A DNA stretch of 64,000 nucleotides, taken from assembly GCA_946401725.1 (NCBI GenBank), contig CAMIVE010000007.1:1-64000 (forward strand). Reading direction: 5' to 3'. Each line of letters starts with the position of its first letter. The stretch's first letter is position 1. The position numbers and the translations under genes are program-made. Shown here piece by piece: positions 33,913 through 42,874 of the stretch. The notes under the pieces are model-generated. The model saw nothing but the letters and a program-made list of their open reading frames with translations, had not been told where the DNA came from and searched no databases. The stretch is from an uncultured Bacteroidales bacterium. GTDB lineage: Bacteria > Bacteroidota > Bacteroidia > Bacteroidales > P3.

Positions 33913-34830
33913 ATGATTAATCAACGCGTAATTGGCATCGGTGAAACCGTTTTTGATATCCTTTTCAAGGGGGACCAGCCGCAAAAGGCTGTGCCGGGCG
34001 GGTCGACGTTCAACAGCATCGTTTCGCTGGGTCGAGCGGGGGTGCCCTGCGTCATGGTGACAGAAGTGGGTGGCGACCATATCGGTGACTTGATCTGTCG
34101 CTTCCTGTGCGAGAACGGTGTCTCGACGGAATATGTCTGCCGCCACGAGCAGGTGAAGTCGCATATCTCGCTGGCGTTCCTGGACGAGCATAACGACGCG
34201 CAGTATATCTTTTATAAGGACCATGCGTCGGTAAAAACAATTCAGAATTTCGAATTTCAAATTTCGAATTTCAAAATTAATCCCGGTGACGTGGTGCTCT
34301 TCGGCTCATTCTTCGCTATCAACCCTGTGATACGCTCTGTGGTGGGCAAATTGCTCCGCGAGGCCAGTGAGGCTGGCGCCTGGCTCTATTACGACATTAA
34401 CTTCCGCAAAAACCACATCGACGAACTTCCGCAGGTAATGCCCAATATCGAGGAGAATATGCGGCTGGCTGACGTGGTGCGCGGCTCGACGGAGGATTTC
34501 GAGTACCTCTTCAGCCTCCACGACGGAGATGCCATCTACAAAAAGGTGCGTAACCTTTGCAGCACCTTGATCCTCACCGATGGCGCGCGTCCGATACGCC
34601 TTTATACGCCCGAGGACTGCGAGACCTACCCCGTGCAAAAAATTGAGACGGTCAGCACCGTCGGTGCTGGCGACAACTTCAACGCGGGATATATCTACGC
34701 GAAGATCAAGGGCTTCGACGACCGTATCGCGATGGCCCAGCGTTGGAGCCAGGATGTCTGCCGCCAACTCGGCAACAATATCAGCGATGAACTGGTGACG
34801 TTGTTAAAGAAGAATCCGCCACTGGCTTAA
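33913..34830 (+). CDS. PfkB-family carbohydrate kinase (fructokinase-like)
   Basis: This 305-residue kinase shows the N-terminal G-E-T-V-F-D motif, V-P-G-G-S-T-F-N (sugar site, about 27-34), and the C-terminal PfkB signature T-V-G-A-G-D-N-F-N-A-G (about 249-259) with the catalytic Asp. Near residues 111-124 an in-frame stretch Q-N-F-E-F-Q-I-S-N-F-K-I-N is encoded by two tandem copies of AATTTCGAATTTCA and looks like a repeat inserted between two strands. The substrate (fructose or a related sugar) cannot be fixed. Confidence 0.9.
   Translation: MINQRVIGIGETVFDILFKGDQPQKAVPGGSTFNSIVSLGRAGVPCVMVTEVGGDHIGDLICRFLCENGVSTEYVCRHEQVKSHISLAFLDEHNDAQYIFYKDHASVKTIQNFEFQISNFKINPGDVVLFGSFFAINPVIRSVVGKLLREASEAGAWLYYDINFRKNHIDELPQVMPNIEENMRLADVVRGSTEDFEYLFSLHDGDAIYKKVRNLCSTLILTDGARPIRLYTPEDCETYPVQKIETVSTVGAGDNFNAGYIYAKIKGFDDRIAMAQRWSQDVCRQLGNNISDELVTLLKKNPPLA
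34246..34274 (+). repeat. In-frame 14-nt tandem repeat inside the PfkB kinase gene
   Basis: Two copies of AATTTCGAATTTCA (34246 and 34260) lie head to tail. The base composition is much more A/T-rich than the surrounding codons. Confidence 0.8.
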
Positions 34831-34845
34831 AAAAAGAAAGAACAA

Positions 34846-35352
34846 ATGGCACTAATCAAATCATACAAAGGTCTTTCGCCCCGCTGGGGCAAGGAATGCT
34901 ACTTCAGCGAGAACGCCACGATAGTGGGCGATGTGACACTGGGCGACCAGTGCTCGGTGTGGTTCAACGCGGTGGTGCGGGGCGACGTGGCGCCCATTAC
35001 CATCGGTGACCGAACCAATGTGCAGGACGGCTCATGCATCCATGTGACGCATGAAACAGGTCCCACCCATATCGGCAGCGACGTCACCATCGGCCATAAC
35101 GTCACCGTCCACGCTTGCACCATCCACGACAAAGCGCTCATCGGTATGGGCGCCACGCTGCTCGACGACTGTGAGATAGGAGAGGGGGCCATCGTCGCCG
35201 CAGGCGCTTTGGTGCTGCAGAACACGAAGATACCGCCCTATGAGATATGGGGCGGCGTGCCAGCCAAATTCCTGAAACCAACCCGCCCGGGACAGACAGA
35301 CAACGCAGCCCATTATGTGGCGTATGCCAAAGAATATCTATTACAGCAATAA
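34846..35352 (+). CDS. Gamma-class carbonic anhydrase family protein
   Basis: This 168-residue left-handed beta-helix protein has hexapeptide repeats through residues 25-130. Conserved elements include V-W-F-N-A-V-V-R-G-D (about 37-46), N-V-Q-D-G-S-C-I-H (about 59-67) and I-G-H-N-V-T-V-H (about 82-89), which hold the three zinc-ligand histidines, and the Gln/Asp that position them. It should form a trimer. Members include active carbonic anhydrases and inactive ferripyochelin-binding-like relatives. It lies 15 nt after the kinase gene and may be cotranscribed. Confidence 0.92.
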   Translation: MALIKSYKGLSPRWGKECYFSENATIVGDVTLGDQCSVWFNAVVRGDVAPITIGDRTNVQDGSCIHVTHETGPTHIGSDVTIGHNVTVHACTIHDKALIGMGATLLDDCEIGEGAIVAAGALVLQNTKIPPYEIWGGVPAKFLKPTRPGQTDNAAHYVAYAKEYLLQQ

Positions 35353-35376
35353 ACCATCTTTTCAACCCCGAACCCT

Positions 35377-35985
35377 ATGAAAAAACTTTTTTTCTTCGCC
35401 CTGCTGCTGGCCATGATGACCGGCTGCGGCAACAACAATCAGGATCGAAACGACGAAAACGACACAACAATGAATACAGAACTCAAACCTTTTGATGTGC
35501 AGAAGAACTTCGCTGAAAACGGCTTCACATTCTTCACCAAGAACCTCATCCTTTGCTGCGGCGACTCCACGGAGAGCAACGCCATGACCATCGGCTGGGG
35601 CGGCATCGGAAACTATCTCGGACATGACCGTCCGGCCGTGACGGTATATGTGGCTCCAGCACGCTACACATACGAGTTCATGGAGCGTCATCCGCGCTTC
35701 ACTGTGATGGAGTTCGAAAACGACTCTGTCTGGCAGTATATGGGTAAGTACAGCGGACGTGATGGCGATAAAGCCGCTGCTCTCGGCCTCCATATCGCTT
35801 ACACCGAACACGGCACTCCCTACTACGAGGAGGCCAAGACGGTCATCGAGTGCGAGACCATGACGGCATGGCACCAGACCGAGAAGGACTTCCGCAACAA
35901 CACCCCCAAGGAGTGGTACAAGGAGTTCGAGGCTGGTATCCACACGGTGTATATCGGTGAGGTTATAGGAGCCTGGAAAAGGTAA
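35377..35985 (+). CDS. Flavin reductase-like protein with lipoprotein signal
   Basis: The mature part (about 35-202) matches the FMN-binding split-barrel flavin reductase family (N-A-M-T-I-G-W-G-G-I-G, then R-P-A-V-T-V-Y-V-A-P-A-R-Y-T-Y-E). The N-terminus, however, is a clear lipoprotein signal (MKKLFFFALLLAMMTGC, Cys at 17) plus an Asn/Asp-rich linker. An internal ATG at 35470 would give a cytoplasmic protein of about 171 residues with normal family length. If the upstream start is used, the enzyme is a membrane-tethered periplasmic lipoprotein, unusual for this family. Upstream neighbour is the gamma-carbonic anhydrase (24 nt). Confidence 0.82.
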   Translation: MKKLFFFALLLAMMTGCGNNNQDRNDENDTTMNTELKPFDVQKNFAENGFTFFTKNLILCCGDSTESNAMTIGWGGIGNYLGHDRPAVTVYVAPARYTYEFMERHPRFTVMEFENDSVWQYMGKYSGRDGDKAAALGLHIAYTEHGTPYYEEAKTVIECETMTAWHQTEKDFRNNTPKEWYKEFEAGIHTVYIGEVIGAWKR

Positions 35986-35999
35986 AAACAGAAGAGACA

Positions 36000-36884
36000 A
36001 TGAGATACTATATCGTCGATGCTTTCACGGACTGCCCCTTTGGGGGAAATCCCGCTGGAGTGGTACTTCTGGGCGAGGAGTCCTTCCCTGACGAAGGACT
36101 GATGACAAGGATTGCGGCAGAGCTGCGGTTCTCGGAGACGGCGTTTGTCCGCAGGCTTGCACCGACGGAATACCATCTGCGGTACTTCACGCCGAAGGCC
36201 GAGGTAAAACTGTGCGGCCATGCCACCATCGCTACGTTCTCATTGCTACACAGTCTCGGGATGGCGGAAGGTGAATGCCGGTGTCATACGCTTGCCGGAA
36301 AGCTCTGCATTGAAGTGGGCGAGAAGGTGATGATGCAGATGGCAGCGCCTCGCATTGTGAAGACTATATCCGACACCGCTCCAATCTACAAGGCGCTCGG
36401 TATCGAGGACTACACCCCCTCGTTGCCTGTCCAAGTGGCCTATGCCGGATTGGAGGATATCATGATACAAATTCCGGATGTAAAGACGCTCAATGCTTTG
36501 CATCCCGATATGGAGGCTGTCGCTGTGCTGACGGGGAAGCACAAATCCATTAGTTTTCATTGCTTTGCCGTCGGTGAGGATTCCTACACTGCCCATGTGC
36601 GTGACTTCGCACCCTTGTACGGCATACCAGAAGAATCGGCTACCGGCACAGCCAATGCTGCACTGACACATTATCTGTCGGTTCACGGAGTAATTCCTGC
36701 GAGGGGAGACTTCTCCTTCATGCAGGGTGAGACGATGGGAAGGCCCTCGGTAGTGGCTGCCCGGATCTCTGCCGACGGAACAATTTATGTGGGAGGTACC
36801 GCCGCTATCGTTGCAAAAGGAGAGATAAACGCCGATCTGGAACAGCTAGCTCCCTTCTGCTTGGAGACGGTACAATTCAGATAA
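36000..36884 (+). CDS. PhzF-family isomerase-like protein
   Basis: This 294-residue protein has the PhzF fold signatures: D-A-F-T-D-C-P-F-G-G-N-P-A-G-V at the start, F-S-E-T-A-F-V (catalytic Glu, about 46), K-A-E-V-K-L-C-G-H-A-T (about 64-74) and a second-half E-E-S-A-T-G-T-A-N-A-A (about 213-223). Family members are epimerases/isomerases, best known from phenazine synthesis, but most are housekeeping enzymes of unknown substrate. It follows the flavin reductase gene by 14 nt. Confidence 0.92.
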   Translation: MRYYIVDAFTDCPFGGNPAGVVLLGEESFPDEGLMTRIAAELRFSETAFVRRLAPTEYHLRYFTPKAEVKLCGHATIATFSLLHSLGMAEGECRCHTLAGKLCIEVGEKVMMQMAAPRIVKTISDTAPIYKALGIEDYTPSLPVQVAYAGLEDIMIQIPDVKTLNALHPDMEAVAVLTGKHKSISFHCFAVGEDSYTAHVRDFAPLYGIPEESATGTANAALTHYLSVHGVIPARGDFSFMQGETMGRPSVVAARISADGTIYVGGTAAIVAKGEINADLEQLAPFCLETVQFR

Positions 36885-36943
36885 ATAATGTGTGACTTAA
36901 ACAATAAACAATACAAATAATAAACAATACAATACCTAACAAT

Positions 36944-39616
36944 ATGTGGAGAAACAATCTTTTAGCTAAATTTTCTACCCCTGACTCCCTGAAAAAACTT
37001 TTTTTCATCGTCATGCTGCTCCTTGCGGGAGCGGCGTCGGCAGTTCCGGTTTTCAGAATGCCGGTCGTTCGAATCCAGCCCAACGGCGACACATTGCACC
37101 TCTTCCTCACGGGCGACGAGTATTACCATCGCCTGCACGACTCGGCCGATTTCACCATTGTCCAACATCCCCAGACGGGCTACTGGGTCTACGCCGATAT
37201 CGCACGTCAGGATGCGGAGCACTGGGATGTCATTGCCACCGATTATCGGGTGGGCAGTGTAGACCCGCAGTCGGTGGGGTTGCAGCCGTCGGTCGGTATC
37301 GACCGCACCTCGTGGCTCAAATGCCAGCAGAGATACCAGGTGCCGGAATGGGCCGCCGTTCCCCGTCCCAAAGCATCGGGACGCAACCACGGCACGCTCA
37401 ACAACATCGTCATCTTCATCCGTTTTGCCGACGACGATGATATCGAGATGCCGTTCGATACAATCTACGCCATGTTCAACGACACGTCGGAAGCCTCGAT
37501 ATCTATGTACAGCTATTTCAAGACGGTGTCGTATAACAAGATAGAAATACCGACTTTCTTCTATCCCTCGCCGTCGGGCAACCTCGTCGTCTCTTATCAG
37601 GATGTGCTGCCCCGTGCGCGGTTCAGACCTTACAACGCGACTACCAACCCGACAGGCTATACGGGAGGTAGAGCCACGCTTGAATTTGATTTGCTGGAAC
37701 GTGCGGTGAATTACATCAATGCCAACTATCCGGTGTCGGATTCCCTGAATCTCGACGCCGACAACGACGGCAATATCGATAACATCTGCTTCATTGTCAA
37801 AGGTGCCAATGACGGTTGGAACGACCTCTTGTGGCCGCACAAGTGGAGCCTGTACGACCGCAATGTCTATATCAACGGGAAACGTGTCTACGACTTCAAT
37901 TTCCAGCTCGAAGGCAGTGGCCCGCATTATTTCGGCTCGTCCACTTTCTGTCACGAGATGTTCCATACGCTGGGAGCCCCCGACCTGTACCATTATGACA
38001 ACTATACCTATATCTCGCCTGTCGGTAATTGGGACTTGATGGGCTCCAATACCACACCACCGCAAAATATGGGCGCTTACATGAAGTGGAAATACGGCAA
38101 CTGGATCGACTCCATCCCCGAAATCACCGAGCCGGGAACTTATTCCCTCCATTCTTTGGGCGACGCAACCTACGACAATTGTTGCTATAAGATTGCCACA
38201 GAGTATCCTGATCAATGGTATGTGCTTGAATATCGTGATAATACGGAACGCTTTGAACAGGCGCTGCCGGGATCGGGCTTGATTATCTATCGTATCGATA
38301 CTCGCTTCGAAGGCGATGCAGGCTTCGATGGCTATAATTACTTCGACGAGGTCTATGTCTTCCGTCCGGGAGCATCCTCTCATAATAATATGGGATACCT
38401 GTCCAGGGCTTTCTTCAGCGCCGACGCCTCGCGCGTGGAATTCACCCCCCAGTCTGATCCCTTCCCGTGGCTGACGGGCAACGAGGTCGATTCTACTTTG
38501 TATATCACCAATATCGGCGTGCCGGGCGAGACGATTTCTTTTACTTTCAACAAAGTATTCATCTGTCGTGTGCCCAAGATGCTCAGCGCATTTGATGTCA
38601 CCGACGCGGAGGCGTCGCTGTCGTGGTCGGGCAATGCGGATATGTACCTGCTGCAATGGCGTAAAGAAGGTTCTGCTACGGTAGACCAGACGTTTGTCAC
38701 GGGCTCGGAATATCGCCTTACGGGATTGGAAAGGAACACGGACTATCAATGGCGGGTACGCTCGGTATGTGACGAGTTCGACAGGAGCGCTTTCTCTGAT
38801 TGGGCTACCTTCAGAACGTATGGCTGCCATTCGACTGCCATAACGGAGTTGGGTGTGGCAGACACGATTTCGAATAACATCCCGATAATGCCCTCAATGA
38901 AATATGGGTATTCACAGACAATTTATCTGTCGTCGGAACTGAATGGCGCACAGGATATTTCCCGTGTGGCGCTGCATTATTACTTCCCTACGAATATGCT
39001 CACTGAAAAGAATGATTTTGTTGTATATATGGGTCATACCAATAAGGTGGGCTTCGAGGGAACGTCGAATGACGCTATTGTTCCGCCCAGTTCATTGCGC
39101 AAGGTATACGAGGGTTCACTGGAATACCGGGACTACTGGATGGAGATTGTGCTCGACTCTGTTTTCGAATACGATGGGACATCCAATCTGGTGTTGGCTA
39201 TTCTCGACAGCAGCGGCGTGTCGGACCAGGAACCGTCGTATTTCTATTGCACGAAAACTCCCGATCGCAAATCGTGTATTTCTTTTCTTGACTTGCAGCC
39301 GATTGACATAGACGACATTTCTGGTGCAATAATAAAATGGCTTCACAACATGTATGTCGATATCCGGCTTATCTCATGCGAAGAAACGGTCGGCATCGAT
39401 GAGCGGACAGAAGTCCCGAAGCCGTTGGTTGCGGTCAGCCACCATACCATCACCGTCACCGACCCGCTGCAACGCAGGGTGGAACTCTACGACATCATGG
39501 GACGTCGTCTGCAGGTGGCTCCGGGTGCGCTGCAAACATCGCTCTCCGTGCCTTGCGCAGGCGTCTACCTGCTGCGTGTCGACGGGCTTCCCGCCCGCAA
39601 AGTGGTGGTGATGTAA
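36944..39616 (+). CDS. Second secreted M6-family metalloprotease with T9SS-type C-terminus
   Basis: This 890-residue paralogue of the 1271-4081 protease has a signal-like hydrophobic stretch at residues 17-34 preceded by an unusually long N-terminus, the zinc motif H-E-M-F-H at 337-341 followed by T-L-G-A-P-D-L-Y, a fibronectin III-like domain (about 550-640), a jelly-roll-like region (about 650-800) and a C-terminal segment with V-E-L-Y-D-I-M-G-R-R and G-V-Y-L-L-R-V that fits a short type A sorting domain. Exported and surface-displayed or released. The converging GH97 gene ends 10 nt away with no visible terminator between them. Confidence 0.9.
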   Translation: MWRNNLLAKFSTPDSLKKLFFIVMLLLAGAASAVPVFRMPVVRIQPNGDTLHLFLTGDEYYHRLHDSADFTIVQHPQTGYWVYADIARQDAEHWDVIATDYRVGSVDPQSVGLQPSVGIDRTSWLKCQQRYQVPEWAAVPRPKASGRNHGTLNNIVIFIRFADDDDIEMPFDTIYAMFNDTSEASISMYSYFKTVSYNKIEIPTFFYPSPSGNLVVSYQDVLPRARFRPYNATTNPTGYTGGRATLEFDLLERAVNYINANYPVSDSLNLDADNDGNIDNICFIVKGANDGWNDLLWPHKWSLYDRNVYINGKRVYDFNFQLEGSGPHYFGSSTFCHEMFHTLGAPDLYHYDNYTYISPVGNWDLMGSNTTPPQNMGAYMKWKYGNWIDSIPEITEPGTYSLHSLGDATYDNCCYKIATEYPDQWYVLEYRDNTERFEQALPGSGLIIYRIDTRFEGDAGFDGYNYFDEVYVFRPGASSHNNMGYLSRAFFSADASRVEFTPQSDPFPWLTGNEVDSTLYITNIGVPGETISFTFNKVFICRVPKMLSAFDVTDAEASLSWSGNADMYLLQWRKEGSATVDQTFVTGSEYRLTGLERNTDYQWRVRSVCDEFDRSAFSDWATFRTYGCHSTAITELGVADTISNNIPIMPSMKYGYSQTIYLSSELNGAQDISRVALHYYFPTNMLTEKNDFVVYMGHTNKVGFEGTSNDAIVPPSSLRKVYEGSLEYRDYWMEIVLDSVFEYDGTSNLVLAILDSSGVSDQEPSYFYCTKTPDRKSCISFLDLQPIDIDDISGAIIKWLHNMYVDIRLISCEETVGIDERTEVPKPLVAVSHHTITVTDPLQRRVELYDIMGRRLQVAPGALQTSLSVPCAGVYLLRVDGLPARKVVVM

Positions 39617-39625
39617 AGGCTTTGC

Positions 39626-41653
39626 TTACTTGAATCTCGCCACAAATCCGCCGCCGGGAGCCATATGGATGGTGACTGCCGGCATGGGTGAATTAATTGT
39701 CTGGAGACTGTAGTCGCTGGCATTCCGATGGGCGTTGGCACCGTCGGAATAGAGCTCGAATTCTCCCGTATAGGGATAGAGCAACAAGTCGATGTCGCGG
39801 GCTTCCCAGTTGTTGATGCCGGCGACATACCAGGTGTCGCCTTTGCGACGGGCAATGATGAAGTATTCGCCGATTGCACCTTTCACTACACGGGTCTCGT
39901 CCCACACCGTCGGTATTGAGGCGATGAAGCGCGTGAAGTCGGGTTCACGGTCGTAGTTCGTCGGCGAGTCGCACAGCATGGTGAGGGGGGCGTCAAGCAC
40001 CAGATACAGCGCCAGCTGGTGGCAGCGGGTTCCCTGGCTCATAGGCTCCATCCAGTTGGGACGGTAGGTGTTGCGGGTGCCGTTACGCATGGCGCCGGGG
40101 GTGTAGTCCATCGGCCCGGCGAGCTGTCGGATAAAGGGTATCTCGGTGTCGTAGCGCATCTGGTCCCATTCCAGTCCGGACCACCGCATCTGCTCCAATC
40201 CGAAAACGCCTTCGAAATTGAGCACGTTGGGGTAGGTGCGGGTGAAGCCTGCAGGTTTGAAAGCACCGTGGAAATCGACCACCAGATGGTATTTGGCGCA
40301 CATCTCGGCAGCACGGCGGTAGAAATCGACCGTCAGCTGGTCGTCGCGGTTCATAAAGTCTATCTTGAAGCCTTTCACACCCATCTCGCTGTAGTGCCGG
40401 CACACTTTCTCCATGTCGCGCTCAAAGGCGTAGTAGCCGGCCCACAGGATGATGCCGACCCCGCGCTCCCTGGCATAGTCGACCAGCATCGGCAGGTCGA
40501 TTGCGGGCACCACATGGAACAGGTTGGCCTCTCTGCCCACAGCCCAGCCTTCGTCCATAATCACGTATTCAAGACCGTACTTCGCGGCAAAGTCGATATA
40601 GTGCTTGTAGGTGTCGTTGTTGATGCCTGCTTCGAAGTCCACACCGCTGATATTCCAGTTGTTCCACCAGTCCCATGCCACCTTGCCGGGACGTATCCAG
40701 CTGAGATCCTCCACCCGCGACGGTTCGCCGAGCAGATAGCTCATATTGTTCTTCGCCAACTCGGTGCTGTTCTCTGCCACCATCAGGATGCGCCACGGGA
40801 AGACTTTCCCCTTGTCCATCTCGGCGATGTAGTCCTCACGCGCTTTCACCACCAGCTGCAGGTTGCCGTAGCCGCCCTGTTCCACCTGCTTGGGCAGTGG
40901 CGCATGTTCGCCGATCAGCTGGCCGCTTTGGTTGGTGCCGTGGAGGTAAAGACCGGGGTAGTCGAGCAGGGCCGACTCGGTGATGCACATCTTCACCTCC
41001 CCGGGACCGTGGACCAGCAGCGGCAGGAAACAGAGCCGCCGTGGGTCAAGCTGCGAGAGGGGTAGGGTAGTGTATTGGTTTTCGAATGAAGAGGTGTATT
41101 GGATGTCGTGGTTGGTCGAGTCGAACTGGATAACATACGGCGCCGTCGTCTTCCAGTCCTGCGGGAAATTGTATTCCACCGGCTCTTCATACACCCTGCC
41201 AGGTTCGCCCTCCCATACAAAACGGTAGGCGATGCCCTCGTTGTAGGCGCGGAACACAAGGCGCAAGCCCTCCTTTAGAGGCAATGTCAGTTCGTTGTAG
41301 CGGTTGCGCATTGTCGCCTGCCGCGTAAAGGGGGAAGCCACCGTTTCGTCCACTTGGCGTCGGGTGACCTTCTTCACGGTCATCCAGTTGGATGCAAAGA
41401 CAGGATGCCCGTCGGTGTCCTTTATATCCGATTCGTGCTGGCCCTTTTCACCCTGTGAGTATTCCAGTTGGATAGGAGACGGCTTCAGCAGCGTCGTTCC
41501 GTCAAATACGATATCGTAGTGGATCGTGCCAGCTTCGGAGGCAATATGCGTTACCAGCCGCCCGTCGGGCGATGTCAAAACATAGACTTTCTCTTTGGCT
41601 CCGGCGGTCAGACCCAGCGCCAGAACCATCAGCAACAGCAGTGTTTTTTTCAT
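39626..41653 (-). CDS. Glycoside hydrolase family 97 (SusB-like alpha-glucosidase)
   Basis: This 675-residue protein has a signal peptide (about 1-19), a beta-sandwich (20-280), a TIM barrel (about 290-570) and a C-terminal beta domain. GH97 signatures include D-W-W-N-N-W-N-I-S-G (about 325), E-Y-V-I-M-D-E-G-W-A (about 364), G-F-K-I-D-F-M-N-R-D-D and V-L-N-F-E-G-V-F-G-L-E-Q (about 485), with the acidic residues that bind calcium and catalyse inversion. The start at 41653 was chosen for the signal peptide; the frame is open 23 codons further. Periplasmic glucan or galactoside breakdown. A TATTTTTG promoter lies at 41678-41685. Confidence 0.93.
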   Translation of the reverse strand: MKKTLLLLMVLALGLTAGAKEKVYVLTSPDGRLVTHIASEAGTIHYDIVFDGTTLLKPSPIQLEYSQGEKGQHESDIKDTDGHPVFASNWMTVKKVTRRQVDETVASPFTRQATMRNRYNELTLPLKEGLRLVFRAYNEGIAYRFVWEGEPGRVYEEPVEYNFPQDWKTTAPYVIQFDSTNHDIQYTSSFENQYTTLPLSQLDPRRLCFLPLLVHGPGEVKMCITESALLDYPGLYLHGTNQSGQLIGEHAPLPKQVEQGGYGNLQLVVKAREDYIAEMDKGKVFPWRILMVAENSTELAKNNMSYLLGEPSRVEDLSWIRPGKVAWDWWNNWNISGVDFEAGINNDTYKHYIDFAAKYGLEYVIMDEGWAVGREANLFHVVPAIDLPMLVDYARERGVGIILWAGYYAFERDMEKVCRHYSEMGVKGFKIDFMNRDDQLTVDFYRRAAEMCAKYHLVVDFHGAFKPAGFTRTYPNVLNFEGVFGLEQMRWSGLEWDQMRYDTEIPFIRQLAGPMDYTPGAMRNGTRNTYRPNWMEPMSQGTRCHQLALYLVLDAPLTMLCDSPTNYDREPDFTRFIASIPTVWDETRVVKGAIGEYFIIARRKGDTWYVAGINNWEARDIDLLLYPYTGEFELYSDGANAHRNASDYSLQTINSPMPAVTIHMAPGGGFVARFK

Positions 41654-41677
41654 CTCTCCATGTGTTGAAATCCGTTG

Positions 41678-41685
41678 CAAAAATA
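41678..41685 (-). promoter_or_regulatory. GH97 promoter -7 box (TATTTTTG)
   Basis: The minus strand reads TATTTTTGCAA about 25 nt upstream of the GH97 start. Divergent from the ICMT-like gene promoter at 41902. Confidence 0.6.
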
Positions 41686-41740
41686 CGAAAAATTCCCCAT
41701 ACACAGGCATATCGAAAAGCAAAATCCCCCCACCCCCGCA

Positions 41741-41878
41741 TCATTCGCGCCATTCACCGTCAAAAAAAACGCGTAGCATTCACGCCATTCGAGTAATTCG
41801 CCGTTAAAAATAAAACCGCGTCAGCCCATTCGAAAGATTCGAGCGATTCATGTTCAAAAAAACAATTCGTGTTCAAAA
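41741..41878. repeat. Degenerate ATTCG-type repeat tract
   Basis: Units such as GCCATTCGAGTAATTCGCC, CGCGTCAGCCCATTCG and ATTCGTGTTCAAAA alternate with A-runs. The same units recur at 48851-49010 and 58611-58765. No coding or RNA feature is seen in them. Confidence 0.75.
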
Positions 41879-41901
41879 CCCCATTATCCCCAAAAAAATC
41901 G

Positions 41902-41909
41902 TATTTTTG
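41902..41909 (+). promoter_or_regulatory. Promoter -7 box (TATTTTTG) of the ICMT-like gene
   Basis: TATTTTTGCAA lies 26 nt upstream of the ATG at 41935. Confidence 0.6.
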
Positions 41910-41934
41910 CAAAAAAAGAAACAGCTAAAAAATT

Positions 41935-42426
41935 ATGTCTTTTTTACGTGAATTAATCGGTTATGTCCTTGGTGGTCTGCTGTTTGTCTGTGCGATGCCA
42001 GCGCTGATGTGGCTCCTTTCCGGAATGCCCGATTTGTGTCCTGTCGACCCTTTAAAAGCCATCATCGCCTTACCGCTCCTAGTGGACGGTCTCGCACTCA
42101 GCGTTTGGGCTATCGTTTATATGCGTCGCAAAGGTGATGGCAATCCGATGGATGCCTTTGGTCACGAAGTGGCGCCGCGTACCAAGCATTTGATGACCGA
42201 CGGGCCTTATCGTTTCAGCCGCAATCCCATGCTCTCAGGCATCTTCCTCTATCTTATCGGTTGCGGTGTCTATCTGTGGACCTGGCAGGCAGCGGTGTTT
42301 TTCGTCGTGTTCGTAGTTGTCATGTTGCTGCAGGTGCGCAGCGAGGAGCAGAGGCTGAGTCGCGATTTCGGTGAAGACTATGAAGCCTACTGTCGCCGCA
42401 CCGGCCGCTTCTTCCCCAAGATCTGA
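41935..42426 (+). CDS. Isoprenylcysteine carboxyl methyltransferase-like membrane protein
   Basis: This 163-residue protein has about four membrane helices and the ICMT/PEMT family signature G-P-Y-R-F-S-R-N-P-M-L (about 99-109) followed by E-E-Q-R-L-S-R-D-F-G-E-D-Y (about 142-154), which bind S-adenosylmethionine. Bacterial members methylate unknown small or lipid substrates. It has its own promoter and is followed by tfoX-like and rsmG genes. Confidence 0.88.
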   Translation: MSFLRELIGYVLGGLLFVCAMPALMWLLSGMPDLCPVDPLKAIIALPLLVDGLALSVWAIVYMRRKGDGNPMDAFGHEVAPRTKHLMTDGPYRFSRNPMLSGIFLYLIGCGVYLWTWQAAVFFVVFVVVMLLQVRSEEQRLSRDFGEDYEAYCRRTGRFFPKI

Positions 42427-42494
42427 TCCGTTACTTAAAAAAACAAACAATAACCGTAAAAAAACTTTTAAACCCATAACCATTCCCCATCCCT

Positions 42495-42830
42495 ATGGCA
42501 AGCAATCCCGATTTTGTGCAATATATTGTCGACCAGTGTGGCAAGGCAGGAGATATAACGCCCCGCAAAATGTTCGGTGACTATGCAGTTTACTGTGACG
42601 GCAAAGTCTTCGGTCTCATCTGCGACAACGGTTTCTATGTCAAGCCCACCGAGGCAGGACGTCGCCTGCTGCGCACCGAGGACCTGCGTCCGCCGTACCC
42701 CGGTGCCAAGCCCTATTTCTATATCGAGGATGTCGACGACCGCGACTATGTCTCTTCCCTGGTGAAAGCCACCTGTGCCGAGCTCCCCGACCCCAAACCC
42801 AAAAAGAAGAAAAACAAGGCTGTATCCTGA
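42495..42830 (+). CDS. TfoX/Sxy N-terminal domain protein
   Basis: This 111-residue protein matches the TfoX N-terminal domain (R-K-M-F-G-D-Y-A-V-Y-C-D-G-K-V-F-G-L, about 24-41; P-Y-F-Y-I-E near 75). It lacks the C-terminal TfoX domain, and ends in a run of basic residues (K-P-K-K-K-K-N-K). In gamma-proteobacteria full-length TfoX/Sxy activates competence genes; single-domain members in other phyla have unknown roles. Confidence 0.87.
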   Translation: MASNPDFVQYIVDQCGKAGDITPRKMFGDYAVYCDGKVFGLICDNGFYVKPTEAGRRLLRTEDLRPPYPGAKPYFYIEDVDDRDYVSSLVKATCAELPDPKPKKKKNKAVS

Positions 42831-42874
42831 AAACGCGCCATCTTTAAATATAAAACGTTAAACATCAAGTCTTC

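Noticed and set aside
37060-37085. tRNA-like GTTCGAATCC (T-arm motif)
   Set aside because: It lies in the coding sequence of the M6 protease, with no acceptor stem, anticodon arm or CCA context around it. No tRNA genes were found in the window.
36962-38830. 622-codon open frame antisense to the second M6 protease
   Set aside because: The plus strand encodes signal, zinc site and sorting domain in order; the antisense frame is featureless.
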